NCBI GenBank assembly: GCA_964523945.1
Contig: CAZGBU010000102.1
Coordinates: 1-7,309, forward strand
Source of the DNA: CAKTOF01 sp964523945
GTDB taxonomy: Bacteria; Bacillota; Clostridia; Oscillospirales; Oscillospiraceae
Length of the DNA stretch: 7,309 nucleotides
Direction: 5' to 3'
Under the pieces are notes generated by a model that was not told where the DNA came from, made no database searches, and saw nothing but the letters and a program-made list of their open reading frames with translations. Position numbers and translations under genes: made by a program. Numbering within the stretch: position 1 is the first letter of the stretch; each line of letters begins with the position of its first letter. Below, in pieces: positions 1-5,967 of this stretch.

Positions 1-18
1 CCGGCGGCTTTGGTTCGG

Positions 19-1410
19 TTATTTCTCCGCTTCGTCCTTCGGCTTGCGCGAGAGCATCACGTTTGCAAGGATGCCCAGGATCAGCGCGCAGGCGATCGAC
101 GTGATCGTGACCTTGCCGAACGAGACGGTCAGGCCGCCGATGCCGGTGATCAGGATCGTCGAGACGACGAACAGGTTGCGGTTTTCGCCCAGGTCGACCG
201 TCTGGATCATCTTCAGGCCGGATACGGCGATGAAGCCGTAGAGCGCCACGCACACGCCGCCCATCACGCACGACGGGATCGTGTCGACAAAGCACACAAA
301 CGGCGACAGGAATGAGATGATCATCGCGAGAATCGCGGTGTAGAGCAGCGTGATTGTGGAGCAGTTTCCGGTGATGGCGACGCAGGCGACCGACTCGCCG
401 TAGGTCGTGTTCGGGCAGCCGCCGAAGAACGCGCCCACCATCGAGCCAACGCCGTCGCCGAGCAGCGTGCGGTGCAGGCCCGGCTTTTCGAGCAGGTCGG
501 TGCCGATGATCGACGAGAGGTTCTTGTGGTCGGCGATGTGCTCGGCGAACACGACAAACGCCACCGGCACATAGGCCACCGCCACGGTCGAGATCTGCGC
601 GGCGGTGATCTCGTCAAGCCCCTTGATCGCTTTCAGGAACGTGAAGTTCGGCACGGAGAGGAAGCTGGAAAGCCCGAAATTGCGGAAGTTGTCGACCAGC
701 TCACTGTAGTCGATGACCTTCAGCGCGTCGATGCCGGCCAGCTCGCCGATGACATAGAACACCGACGCGGCCGCATAGCCGGCCAGGATGCCGATGATAA
801 ACGGGATCAGCCGCGGAAAACCCTTGGAGAACGTGGACACGGCCATTGTGACAAACAGCGTAATGACGCCGACGATCAGGCAGACATAGACGCTGCCGCC
901 GGCAAAGCTCGGGGTGGTCAGGTCGCCGACGGCGTTGCCCGCGAGCGACAGCCCGATGATCGCCACGGTCGGGCCGATGACGACGGGCGGCATCAGCCGG
1001 TTGATCCAGTTGACGCCGGCGCACTTGACGATCACAGCCAGCAGGACGTAGACCAGTCCCGCAAAGATTGCGCCGATGATCAGGCCGAGGTAACTGACCG
1101 TGATCGAGCCGGCGAACGCTGCGGCCATCGAGCCGAGGAACGCGAACGACGACCCGAGAAACACGGGGCTGGTGGCCTTAGTGAACGCGATGTACGTCAG
1201 CGTGCCGGCGCCGGCGCCGAACAGCGCGGCGGCGGGGCTGAGCTGATCGGCGGGCGCGAGCGCGTCGAGCCCGGCGGAGGCCGCCCACGAGCCGTTGGTG
1301 ATCACCGGGACGACAAGCGTCGCCGCCATGATCGCCAGCAGCTGCTGGATGGCAAAGACCAGCGTCTTGCGGAAGCCCGGCCGGTCCTTGATGCCGTAGA
1401 TCATTTGCAT
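19..1410 (-). CDS. uraA: Uracil/xanthine permease, UraA (NCS2) family
   Basis: Inner-membrane proton-coupled nucleobase importer, 463 aa, the usual length for the family. It is hydrophobic throughout, with about 14 membrane segments expected from the family. Visible family signatures are VFLGSSFAF (residues 83-91), AEH (289-291), KPGLHRTLLGDG (309-320) and PNTTYGE (333-339). The two glutamates that contact uracil in E. coli UraA (Glu241, Glu290) correspond by motif to Glu290 and Glu339 here; the position of UraA His245 is Asp294, so uracil versus xanthine specificity is not settled. The start is the ATG at 1410 (MQMIYGIKD), where the family N-terminus begins, with GGAGG 8 nt upstream on the minus strand. 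The frame stays open to 1545, but those 45 residues are low-complexity and lie in the leader. The gene has its own promoter and a structured leader. The TAA stop lies 18 bp from the window edge, so its terminator is not seen. Confidence 0.93.
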   Translation of the reverse strand: MQMIYGIKDRPGFRKTLVFAIQQLLAIMAATLVVPVITNGSWAASAGLDALAPADQLSPAAALFGAGAGTLTYIAFTKATSPVFLGSSFAFLGSMAAAFAGSITVSYLGLIIGAIFAGLVYVLLAVIVKCAGVNWINRLMPPVVIGPTVAIIGLSLAGNAVGDLTTPSFAGGSVYVCLIVGVITLFVTMAVSTFSKGFPRLIPFIIGILAGYAAASVFYVIGELAGIDALKVIDYSELVDNFRNFGLSSFLSVPNFTFLKAIKGLDEITAAQISTVAVAYVPVAFVVFAEHIADHKNLSSIIGTDLLEKPGLHRTLLGDGVGSMVGAFFGGCPNTTYGESVACVAITGNCSTITLLYTAILAMIISFLSPFVCFVDTIPSCVMGGVCVALYGFIAVSGLKMIQTVDLGENRNLFVVSTILITGIGGLTVSFGKVTITSIACALILGILANVMLSRKPKDEAEK

Positions 1411-1570
1411 AGTAGTTTCCTCCCTTTCCTGTGCGGGCGGCAGGCGGAAAAAGGCCCCGTTTTCCGGGGAAGACAGGGCGGCCGCCTGCACGCAGACAGA
1501 ATCCGGCGCCGGCGGCGCTGCGTTTTGCGGGGCAAAACGCGGCACGGTCGGCGCCTCCTCTCCTCAGTTC
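1411..1570 (-). promoter_or_regulatory. uraA: Structured 5' leader of the permease gene, candidate attenuator
   Basis: About 160 nt separate the predicted transcription start from the ATG. On the RNA strand, a perfect 9-bp hairpin (arms 1532-1540 and 1520-1528, 3-nt loop) is enclosed by a 7-bp stem (1549-1555 with 1505-1511). Closer to the gene, a hairpin CCCCG/CGGGG (1465-1469 with 1455-1459) is followed after two C by five U (1448-1452), which resembles an intrinsic terminator. A GCAGGCGG element (1482-1489) can pair with CCGCCUGC (1440-1447), enclosing that hairpin and the U run. Uracil permease genes of Firmicutes are commonly controlled by PyrR-type attenuation, but I cannot identify a convincing PyrR box here. 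Attenuation is therefore an inference from structure and context. Confidence 0.4.
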
Positions 1571-1576
1571 GGAAGC

Positions 1577-1605
1577 ATTATACCGCCGTTTTCGACCAAA
1601 TGCAA
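1577..1605 (-). promoter_or_regulatory. Promoter of the permease gene
   Basis: On the minus strand a perfect TATAAT (1577-1582) follows a TTGCAT -35 element (1600-1605, only the TTG matches consensus) with exactly 17 bp between them. Initiation is predicted near 1570. It is the best -10 element between the divergent genes and is correctly placed for the permease. Confidence 0.72.
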
Positions 1606-1614
1606 CCCCGGCCG

Positions 1615-1658
1615 GCAAAAAAGCACGGCGCGGGATGCGGGGAAAGCAGCCCCGCGCC
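1615..1658 (-). terminator. Candidate intrinsic terminator upstream of the permease promoter
   Basis: Read on the minus strand, GGCGCGGG (1651-1658) pairs perfectly with CCCGCGCC (1627-1634) around a 16-nt loop, and six T follow four bases later (1617-1622). An alternative GGGG/CCCC pairing sits inside the loop region (1639-1642 with 1650-1653). It would stop leftward transcription antisense to the GNAT genes just before the permease promoter. On the plus strand the same hairpin has no T run. The large loop and offset T run make it uncertain. Confidence 0.35.
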
Positions 1659-1670
1659 CCAAAATGCCGG

Positions 1671-1699
1671 TGGCCATCGGCGGCGCGGTGTGCTATGAT
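1671..1699 (+). promoter_or_regulatory. Promoter of the GNAT gene pair
   Basis: TGGCCA (1671-1676, four matches to TTGACA) and TATGAT (1694-1699, five matches to TATAAT) are separated by 17 bp. Initiation would be near 1706, giving a leader of about 25 nt that contains the AGGAGG of the first GNAT gene. The -35 is imperfect, but spacing and position fit. Confidence 0.5.
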
Positions 1700-1730
1700 A
1701 GGAAAAATGTGCGGCGAAGGAGGAAGCGGA

Positions 1731-2267
1731 ATGGACGAAATCGTATACCGGGATGTGGCGGAGGCCGAGCTGGACCGTGCGCTGTTCCGGGACTTTATCC
1801 GGCGCCAGGTGGTGACGAAATGCCGCTGGTGGGAGGACGGGACGTGGGTTGTCCGCGACGCGCCGGCGGTCGACGACTGGACGGAGGAGGATTATCTGTT
1901 CCTGGTCGACTGCCTGAAGCAGACCGTGCGCGGCGGCGGCTTTGTCCACGCCGCGTTCGTCGGCGGCAGGCTGAAGGGCTTTGCCGCGGTGAAGCCGGCG
2001 CTGTTCGGCGGCGCGCAGCGGTATCTGGAGCTGGCGGCGCTGCATGTCTCCGCCGATCTGCGCCGGCATGAGATCGGCGCGGCGCTGTTTGCTGCCGCGC
2101 GGCGCTGGGCACGGGAGCATGGCGCGCGGCAGCTGTATCTGTCCGCGCACCCGGCGGTGGAGACACAGGCGTTTTACCGCCGGATGGGCTGCGAGGACGC
2201 CGCCCGGCGCGGCCCGGCGCAGGCCGGTGCAGCACCGGACGACTGCCCGCTCGTGTGCGCCGTATGA
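1731..2267 (+). CDS. GNAT family N-acetyltransferase
   Basis: Cytoplasmic acetyl-CoA-dependent acetyltransferase of unknown substrate, 178 aa. The core fold is visible: strand 4 LELAALHVSADLRR (99-112), the acetyl-CoA pyrophosphate loop R-R-H-E-I-G-A-A-L (111-119), strand 5 QLYLSAHP (134-141), then ETQAFYRRMGC (144-154), which matches the late AFYxxxGC element of many GNATs, and a DCPL tail (171-174). The first glycine of the classical Q/R-x-x-G-x-G/A motif is Glu114, while Gly116 is kept. The start ATG has AGGAGG (1718-1723) 7 nt upstream; an open frame back to 1431 lacks such support and crosses the promoter region. The stop overlaps the next start as ATGA, so the two GNAT genes should be translationally coupled. 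The substrate cannot be read from the sequence. Confidence 0.85.
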   Translation: MDEIVYRDVAEAELDRALFRDFIRRQVVTKCRWWEDGTWVVRDAPAVDDWTEEDYLFLVDCLKQTVRGGGFVHAAFVGGRLKGFAAVKPALFGGAQRYLELAALHVSADLRRHEIGAALFAAARRWAREHGARQLYLSAHPAVETQAFYRRMGCEDAARRGPAQAGAAPDDCPLVCAV

Positions 2268-2801
2268 GCGCGCAGGACGGCCGCGCCGTGGAACTGGCAA
2301 CGGAGCGCCTGTGGATCCGCAGCCTGACAGAGGCCGACTGGCCGGCCATGAAGCGCATCTGGGCGGATTTTGGCCGATCCGCGTATGCGGCGTATGACCG
2401 GCCGTTTCCGACGGCGGATGCGGACATCCGCGCGCTGACCCGGCAGTTTGCAGACAGCGGCCTGTTTTTTGCGGTGTTCCGCTCCGACCGGCGCGAGATG
2501 ATCGGCTATGTGTGCTTCCACCGGATCGCGGGCCGCTACGATCTGGGATACTGCTTTCACTCGGCCAGCCATGCGCACGGCTACGCCGGCGAGAGCGCGG
2601 CGGCGCTGATCCGCTATCTGGCCGAAGCGCATGGCGCGCGCGTTTTCGGCGGAGACGGCGCTGGACAACGCGCCGTCGTGCAGGCTGCTGCGGCGGCTGG
2701 GATTTTCTTTTGAGTCGGCCGCGCCCGTTTCGTTCGACGGGAAATTCACCTTTCTCAGCGGCCGGTTCCGGCTGACGCTCCAATCGGACGGGCAGTTGTA
2801 A
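2264..2801 (+). pseudogene. GNAT acetyltransferase of RimJ/RimL type, frameshifted
   Basis: Begins at the ATG of the ATGA overlap with the preceding GNAT gene. The first 127 codons read as a RimJ/RimL-like acetyltransferase: LATERLWIRSLTEADW (11-26), a central IGYVCFH (80-86), DLGYCFH (93-99) and H-A-H-G-Y-A (103-108) in the acetyl-CoA loop. From codon 128 the starting frame gives unrelated residues and stops at 2713 (149 aa). Reading one base later from the TTTT run at 2643-2646, the sequence continues as SAETALDNAPSCRLLRRLGF and on to a TAA at 2799-2801. This is the expected GNAT C-terminal helix with the N-x-x-S-x-R-L-L-x-x-L-G-F pattern. Removing one T restores a normal 178-aa protein. 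It is therefore a recent frameshift or a sequencing/assembly error; the truncated product would lack the end of the acetyl-CoA fold. An upstream GTG at 2255 is in frame but has no advantage. Confidence 0.75.
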
Positions 2802-2836
2802 AATTTTTGTGACCGTGCGCATTCGCCTTTTCCTTA

Positions 2837-2845
2837 TGGTATAAT
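2837..2845 (+). promoter_or_regulatory. Extended -10 promoter of the SDR gene
   Basis: TGG followed directly by TATAAT (2840-2845) forms an extended -10 element. No good -35 lies 16-18 bp upstream, as is usual for extended -10 promoters. Initiation is predicted near 2852, about 40 nt before the ATG. No terminator is seen after the GNAT pair, so readthrough from it is possible. Confidence 0.6.
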
Positions 2846-2856
2846 GGGAACAGAAA

Positions 2857-2872
2857 CCGGGAGCCATCCCGG
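2857..2872 (+). promoter_or_regulatory. Small hairpin in the SDR gene leader
   Basis: CCGGGA, four loop bases, TCCCGG: a perfect 6-bp stem ending five bases before the AGGAGG (2878-2883). Its place in the short leader suggests an effect on mRNA stability or ribosome access, but nothing identifies a ligand or protein. Confidence 0.3.
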
Positions 2873-2891
2873 CATACAGGAGGGAGCCGAT

Positions 2892-3917
2892 ATGAAAACC
2901 CGTTATTTACTCACCGGCGCCGCCGGTCATCTCGGCACCGCGCTGCTCGCGCAGCTCGCCCTCCGCGGCGAGTCTGTCACCGCGCTGTGCCTGCCCGGCG
3001 AAACGGTCGCGGCCGAGGAGGTCCGCGTCGTCAAAGGAGATGTGCGCGACCGGCAGAGCCTCGAGCCGCTTTTTGCCGAAGCCGGGCCGGACACCGTCGT
3101 GATCCACTGCGCCGGCATTGTTTCCATCTCGTCGCGCCACCAACAGGCCGTGCACGACGTCAACGTCGACGGCACGAAGAACATCGTCGACCTGTGCCGC
3201 GCGCACAACGTCCGGCGGCTGGTGTACGTCAGCTCCGTGCACGCCATCCGTGAGCTGCCCGACGGACAGACCATTGCAGAAACCGACCAGTTCAGCCCCG
3301 ACGCGGTCGTCGGGGAATACGCCAAGACCAAGGCCGAGGCGACCGCCTATGTGCTCGAGGCCGCGCGGGGCGGCCTTGACGCCGTCGTGGTCCACCCGTC
3401 CGGCATCGTGGGGCCGTATGACGGCGGGCGCAGCCATATGACCGCGCTGGTGATCGACTACTGCCGCCGCCGTCTGACGGCTGCCGTGCGCGGGGGCTAT
3501 GACTTTGTCGATGTGCGCGACGTGGCCGCCGGCGTCCTCGCCGCCGCCGAGCGCGGCCGGCCGGGCCAGACCTACATCCTCTCGAACCGCTACTGCTCGG
3601 TGCGCGAGCTGCTCGATACGCTCCATGAGATCACCGGCGTGCGCCGGATCCGGACGTATCTGCCGCTGTGGTTTGTGCGCGCGGTTGCGCCGCTGTGCGA
3701 GCTGTATTACCGCATGCGCCGCAAACCGCCGCTGTTCACGCGCTACTCGCTCTACACGCTCTCGTCGAACGCGAATTTCTCGCACGCGAAGGCCGACCGC
3801 GAGCTGGGCTATCACACGCGCCCGATTGAGCAGACGCTGCGCGATACCGTGGCCTATCTGCGCGCGGCGGGCAAGCTGGGTAAGAAATTCCCCGCCGCTG
3901 CGGGCGGCACAGCCTGA
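2892..3917 (+). CDS. NAD(P)-dependent epimerase/dehydratase, extended SDR family
   Basis: Cytoplasmic oxidoreductase or sugar epimerase, 341 aa, a normal length for extended SDRs. The N-terminal Rossmann fold begins with T-G-A-A-G-H-L-G (8-15, GxxGxxG cofactor loop) and has the acidic KGDVRD (48-53) and the HCAG loop (72-75). Asn91 lies in NVDGTKNIV. The catalytic centre is SS (114-115), Tyr143 and Lys147 in EYAKTK. HPSGIVGP (168-175) and DFVDVRDVA (204-212) are typical of the dihydroflavonol-4-reductase / 3-beta-HSD / NAD-dependent epimerase group. The C-terminal part (258-310) is basic and Tyr-rich, and ends with the usual ELGYHTRPIEQTLRDTV element. The ATG is preceded by AGGAGG (2878-2883) with an 8-nt gap; an in-frame ATG at 2844 falls inside the promoter and is rejected. 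It is monocistronic, between its own promoter and a strong terminator. No biosynthetic neighbours help to name a substrate. Confidence 0.9.
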   Translation: MKTRYLLTGAAGHLGTALLAQLALRGESVTALCLPGETVAAEEVRVVKGDVRDRQSLEPLFAEAGPDTVVIHCAGIVSISSRHQQAVHDVNVDGTKNIVDLCRAHNVRRLVYVSSVHAIRELPDGQTIAETDQFSPDAVVGEYAKTKAEATAYVLEAARGGLDAVVVHPSGIVGPYDGGRSHMTALVIDYCRRRLTAAVRGGYDFVDVRDVAAGVLAAAERGRPGQTYILSNRYCSVRELLDTLHEITGVRRIRTYLPLWFVRAVAPLCELYYRMRRKPPLFTRYSLYTLSSNANFSHAKADRELGYHTRPIEQTLRDTVAYLRAAGKLGKKFPAAAGGTA

Positions 3918-3935
3918 GCGCCCGACAGCATATGG

Positions 3936-3977
3936 AAACCGGCAGCCTGTGCATCCAGCGCAGGCTGCCGGTTTTTT
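3936..3977 (+). terminator. Intrinsic terminator between convergent genes
   Basis: CCGGCAGCCTG (3939-3949) pairs with CAGGCTGCCGG (3961-3971). The stem extends inward by three pairs (one a G-U wobble) to a 5-nt loop and outward by A-T pairs. Six T follow (3972-3977). It terminates the SDR gene 20 bp after its stop. On the minus strand it lies just beyond the MATE stop with three T, so it probably serves both directions, more weakly on that side. Confidence 0.92.
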
Positions 3978-3987
3978 CCTTGGCGGG

Positions 3988-5316
3988 TTAGACCAGCCGG
4001 AAACGCGTCCACTTCTGGGAATGGTACCGCCATAGAAAAACCGCGCCCCGCAGCACCAGATCGATGCTCATACCGACCGCAATGCCAATCACGCCCCAGC
4101 CCAGCCACAGACCAAACAGCGCGGAAAACAGCAGCCGGGCGCCGATGGTGAGCACAATCGATGTAATCATTGTAAACCGGACATCGCCGGCCGCCCGCAG
4201 CCCGTTGCCCAGCGGGCCGGCAAACGGATAGGCCAGTGCATTGCATACGTTGTTGATCAGCACCAGCCAGATGACCAGCGACTTTGCCTGCGCCGAGATC
4301 GCCGAGCCGTACAGATACAGCGGCGTCAGGGCAAAAATCAGCGCGTTCCATGCGACCGACAGCACCAATGTAATCCGGTTGAGTTTTTTGAAGTATGTAT
4401 TGGCGGCCGCGATCTGGCCGGCGCCCATACACTGACCAATGACAGTCGTGTAGGCCGGTGCCATGGCCAGCCCCATGATCGACGCCATGGACCAGATGCT
4501 CTGTGCCACGCCGTTTGCGGCGATCTGGCTGGTGCCGAACAGCGCCGCCATGCTCGACAGCATCACCTTAACCAGCTGGTGCACGCCGTTTTCCAGTCCG
4601 TTCGGCAGCGTGATGCGCAGCACCCGTTTGAGAATATCTGCATTCCAGCTGCACACGGACCGGAGTCGGTAGCGGACCACACAGCGTCGGCTGAAGCAGT
4701 ACGCCGTCACGGCGGCAGCGGAGACAATGCGCGAGAGCAGTGATGGGTATGCAACGCCCGCCGCGCCCAGATGCAGCACAAACACGCCAATGCAGTTGCC
4801 GATGATGTTGATGACATTCGCTGCGGCGGAGATGTACATCGTCACAGTTGCTTTCCCAATGCTCCTGCACAGCGCCGCACCGGCATCATACACCGCGAGC
4901 GCCGGCAGCGACGCAGTGACGATGTACAGATAGGTTTCACCCGCCGCCATCACTGCCGGCTCGATCTGGCCAAACAGCAGCTGCAGAAGCGGCCGGCGCA
5001 GCAGCTCGATCAGCACGGTCAGCACCAGCGCGAACACGGCGGAGATCATCAGAAGCTGGCTGGCCGCCTGTTCAGCTTTCCCGGAGTTGCGGCCGCCGAT
5101 ATACTGGCTGATGATGACTGCGCCGCCGGATGAGAGCGCAGTGAACAGAAAGACCAGAACCGTCTGAAATGCGTTGACCAGCGAGACACCCGATACATCC
5201 GCTTCGCTTGAAAAGCTGATCACAAAGGTATCTGCGATTCCGACCAGCATCAGCAAAAACTGCTCGACAAACAGCGGAAAGATGAGTTGCCGCAGATCCC
5301 GGTTGGAAAACATCAT
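3988..5316 (-). CDS. MATE family multidrug efflux transporter
   Basis: Inner-membrane Na+ or H+ antiporter that exports toxic organic cations, 442 aa, typical of the family, with twelve hydrophobic segments expected. It starts MMFSNRDLRQLIFPLFVEQF, the common start of clostridial MATE proteins, followed by GIADTFVISF (26-35), VSGVSLVNAF (41-50), GAVIISQYIGGR (65-76), and the second-half repeat LPNGLENGVHQL with IAANGVAQSIW. The chosen start is the ATG at 5316: it overlaps the tetR stop as ATGA, which suggests translational coupling, and no strong ribosome site is visible for it. A second ATG follows at once, and an in-frame start at 5352 would lie well inside tetR. The operon with a TetR repressor implies substrate-inducible expression. 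The substrate is unknown. Confidence 0.9.
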   Translation of the reverse strand: MMFSNRDLRQLIFPLFVEQFLLMLVGIADTFVISFSSEADVSGVSLVNAFQTVLVFLFTALSSGGAVIISQYIGGRNSGKAEQAASQLLMISAVFALVLTVLIELLRRPLLQLLFGQIEPAVMAAGETYLYIVTASLPALAVYDAGAALCRSIGKATVTMYISAAANVINIIGNCIGVFVLHLGAAGVAYPSLLSRIVSAAAVTAYCFSRRCVVRYRLRSVCSWNADILKRVLRITLPNGLENGVHQLVKVMLSSMAALFGTSQIAANGVAQSIWSMASIMGLAMAPAYTTVIGQCMGAGQIAAANTYFKKLNRITLVLSVAWNALIFALTPLYLYGSAISAQAKSLVIWLVLINNVCNALAYPFAGPLGNGLRAAGDVRFTMITSIVLTIGARLLFSALFGLWLGWGVIGIAVGMSIDLVLRGAVFLWRYHSQKWTRFRLV

Positions 5317-5867
5317 CGATGCTCGTACCGCCTGCACAGATCCGCTTCGCAATCCGCCACCATGCGCGCCACCTTGTCCATATCCCAGACGCAGAAGTCT
5401 GTTGCGAGCATTGACGCGATGCCGTGTGTGTGCATCCAGAGCTGGTCGTGCAGGTGATGTGCCATGTCATAGTCGAGCGAGCAGCGCTGCATCAGCCGCC
5501 CGATCTCGTCCTGCATCACCGGCGCAAGCGACGCGCGCAGTTCGGAGAATGCGTTTGGCCGCAGAAACAGGAACTGAAACAGCTTTTTCTCTGCCCCGGC
5601 GAACCGGATATACGGCATTCCGTACAGGCGGGGCGGCGTGCCGTTGCTGCCGTCCCGCAGCGCCTGCAGGAACAGCGCCACAGCGTCGGCGTTCAGCGCC
5701 GTCCGCAGTGCGTCCATCCCGCTGAATGAAAGGTAGATCGGCTGTGTGGAGCAATGCAGGTATTTGGCCAGCGACCGCACCTGTACTGCGTCGATCCCTT
5801 CGGTGCGCAGCAGCGCCATCGCCGCATCCAGGATCATCTCCCGGGTAATCTGTTTTTTGGCCGGCAT
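5313..5867 (-). CDS. TetR/AcrR family transcriptional regulator
   Basis: DNA-binding repressor, 184 aa. The N-terminal helix-turn-helix runs from ITREMILDAAMALLRTEGIDAV (7-28) to VRSLAKYLHCSTQPIYLSFSG (30-50); the STQPIYLSFSG recognition segment is common in clostridial TetR proteins. The C-terminal ligand/dimer domain contains W-M-H-T-H-G-I-A (144-151), resembling the WHG-type TetR C-terminal domain. The start ATG has AGGAGG (minus strand, 5877-5882) 9 nt upstream. It is the first gene of a two-gene unit with the MATE pump (ATGA overlap). The large palindrome over its own promoter indicates autorepression, relieved by a ligand that is probably a pump substrate (inference). Confidence 0.93.
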   Translation of the reverse strand: MPAKKQITREMILDAAMALLRTEGIDAVQVRSLAKYLHCSTQPIYLSFSGMDALRTALNADAVALFLQALRDGSNGTPPRLYGMPYIRFAGAEKKLFQFLFLRPNAFSELRASLAPVMQDEIGRLMQRCSLDYDMAHHLHDQLWMHTHGIASMLATDFCVWDMDKVARMVADCEADLCRRYEHR

Positions 5868-5881
5868 CGGCGTGACCCTCC

Positions 5882-5923
5882 TATAAAATAACCTCGTTTA
5901 TCAATAAACAAGGTTATTTTATA
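5882..5923 (-). promoter_or_regulatory. Putative TetR operator, 40-bp palindrome
   Basis: The arm ATAAAATAACCTCGTTTAT (5883-5901) is the inverted repeat of 5904-5922, with one mismatch in 19 positions and a 2-bp centre; one further pair fits outside (5882/5923). It is very AT-rich within a GC-rich region. It spans the -10 element and the predicted start of the tetR-MATE transcript and ends beside the AGGAGG. Binding of the repressor here would block transcription. The arms are long for one TetR dimer (usually about 15-30 bp overall), so two dimers may bind. Confidence 0.8.
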
Positions 5924-5944
5924 TCGCGCAAAACAATTTGTCAA
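5916..5944 (-). promoter_or_regulatory. Promoter of the tetR-MATE operon
   Basis: A consensus TTGACA (5939-5944) and TAAAAT (5916-5921, five of six) on the minus strand, 17 bp apart. The -10 lies inside the right arm of the palindrome. Initiation is predicted near 5909, giving a leader of about 40 nt that includes the left arm of the operator. Confidence 0.82.
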
Positions 5945-5967
5945 GCCAAAACGCAGCCGCGTGCCGG

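Noticed and set aside
1411..1545. N-terminal extension of the permease to the ATG at 1545
   Set aside because: The extra 45 residues do not match the family and overlap the hairpin leader, while the ATG at 1410 has a good GGAGG and the family start.
1540..1570. PyrR-binding box in the GAGGAGAGGAGGC stretch of the permease leader
   Set aside because: The purine-rich stretch is only loosely similar to the PyrR-site consensus as I remember it and has no matching hairpin of its own, so I do not call it.
472..1698. 408-codon open frame on the plus strand
   Set aside because: It is antisense to the permease, whose protein matches a known family along its whole length. The translation is low-complexity (rich in R, D, G, H), as expected for GC-rich antisense frames, and it has no ribosome site.
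2255..2263. GTG start for the second GNAT gene
   Set aside because: The ATG at 2264 gives the ATGA overlap typical of coupled genes; the GTG adds only three residues.
1578..2867. 429-codon open frame on the minus strand
   Set aside because: It is antisense to both GNAT genes and runs through promoters and the divergent region. Composition is Arg/Pro/Ala-rich with no family motif.
2907..3815. 302-codon open frame on the minus strand
   Set aside because: Antisense shadow of the SDR gene, which has clear catalytic and cofactor motifs on the plus strand.
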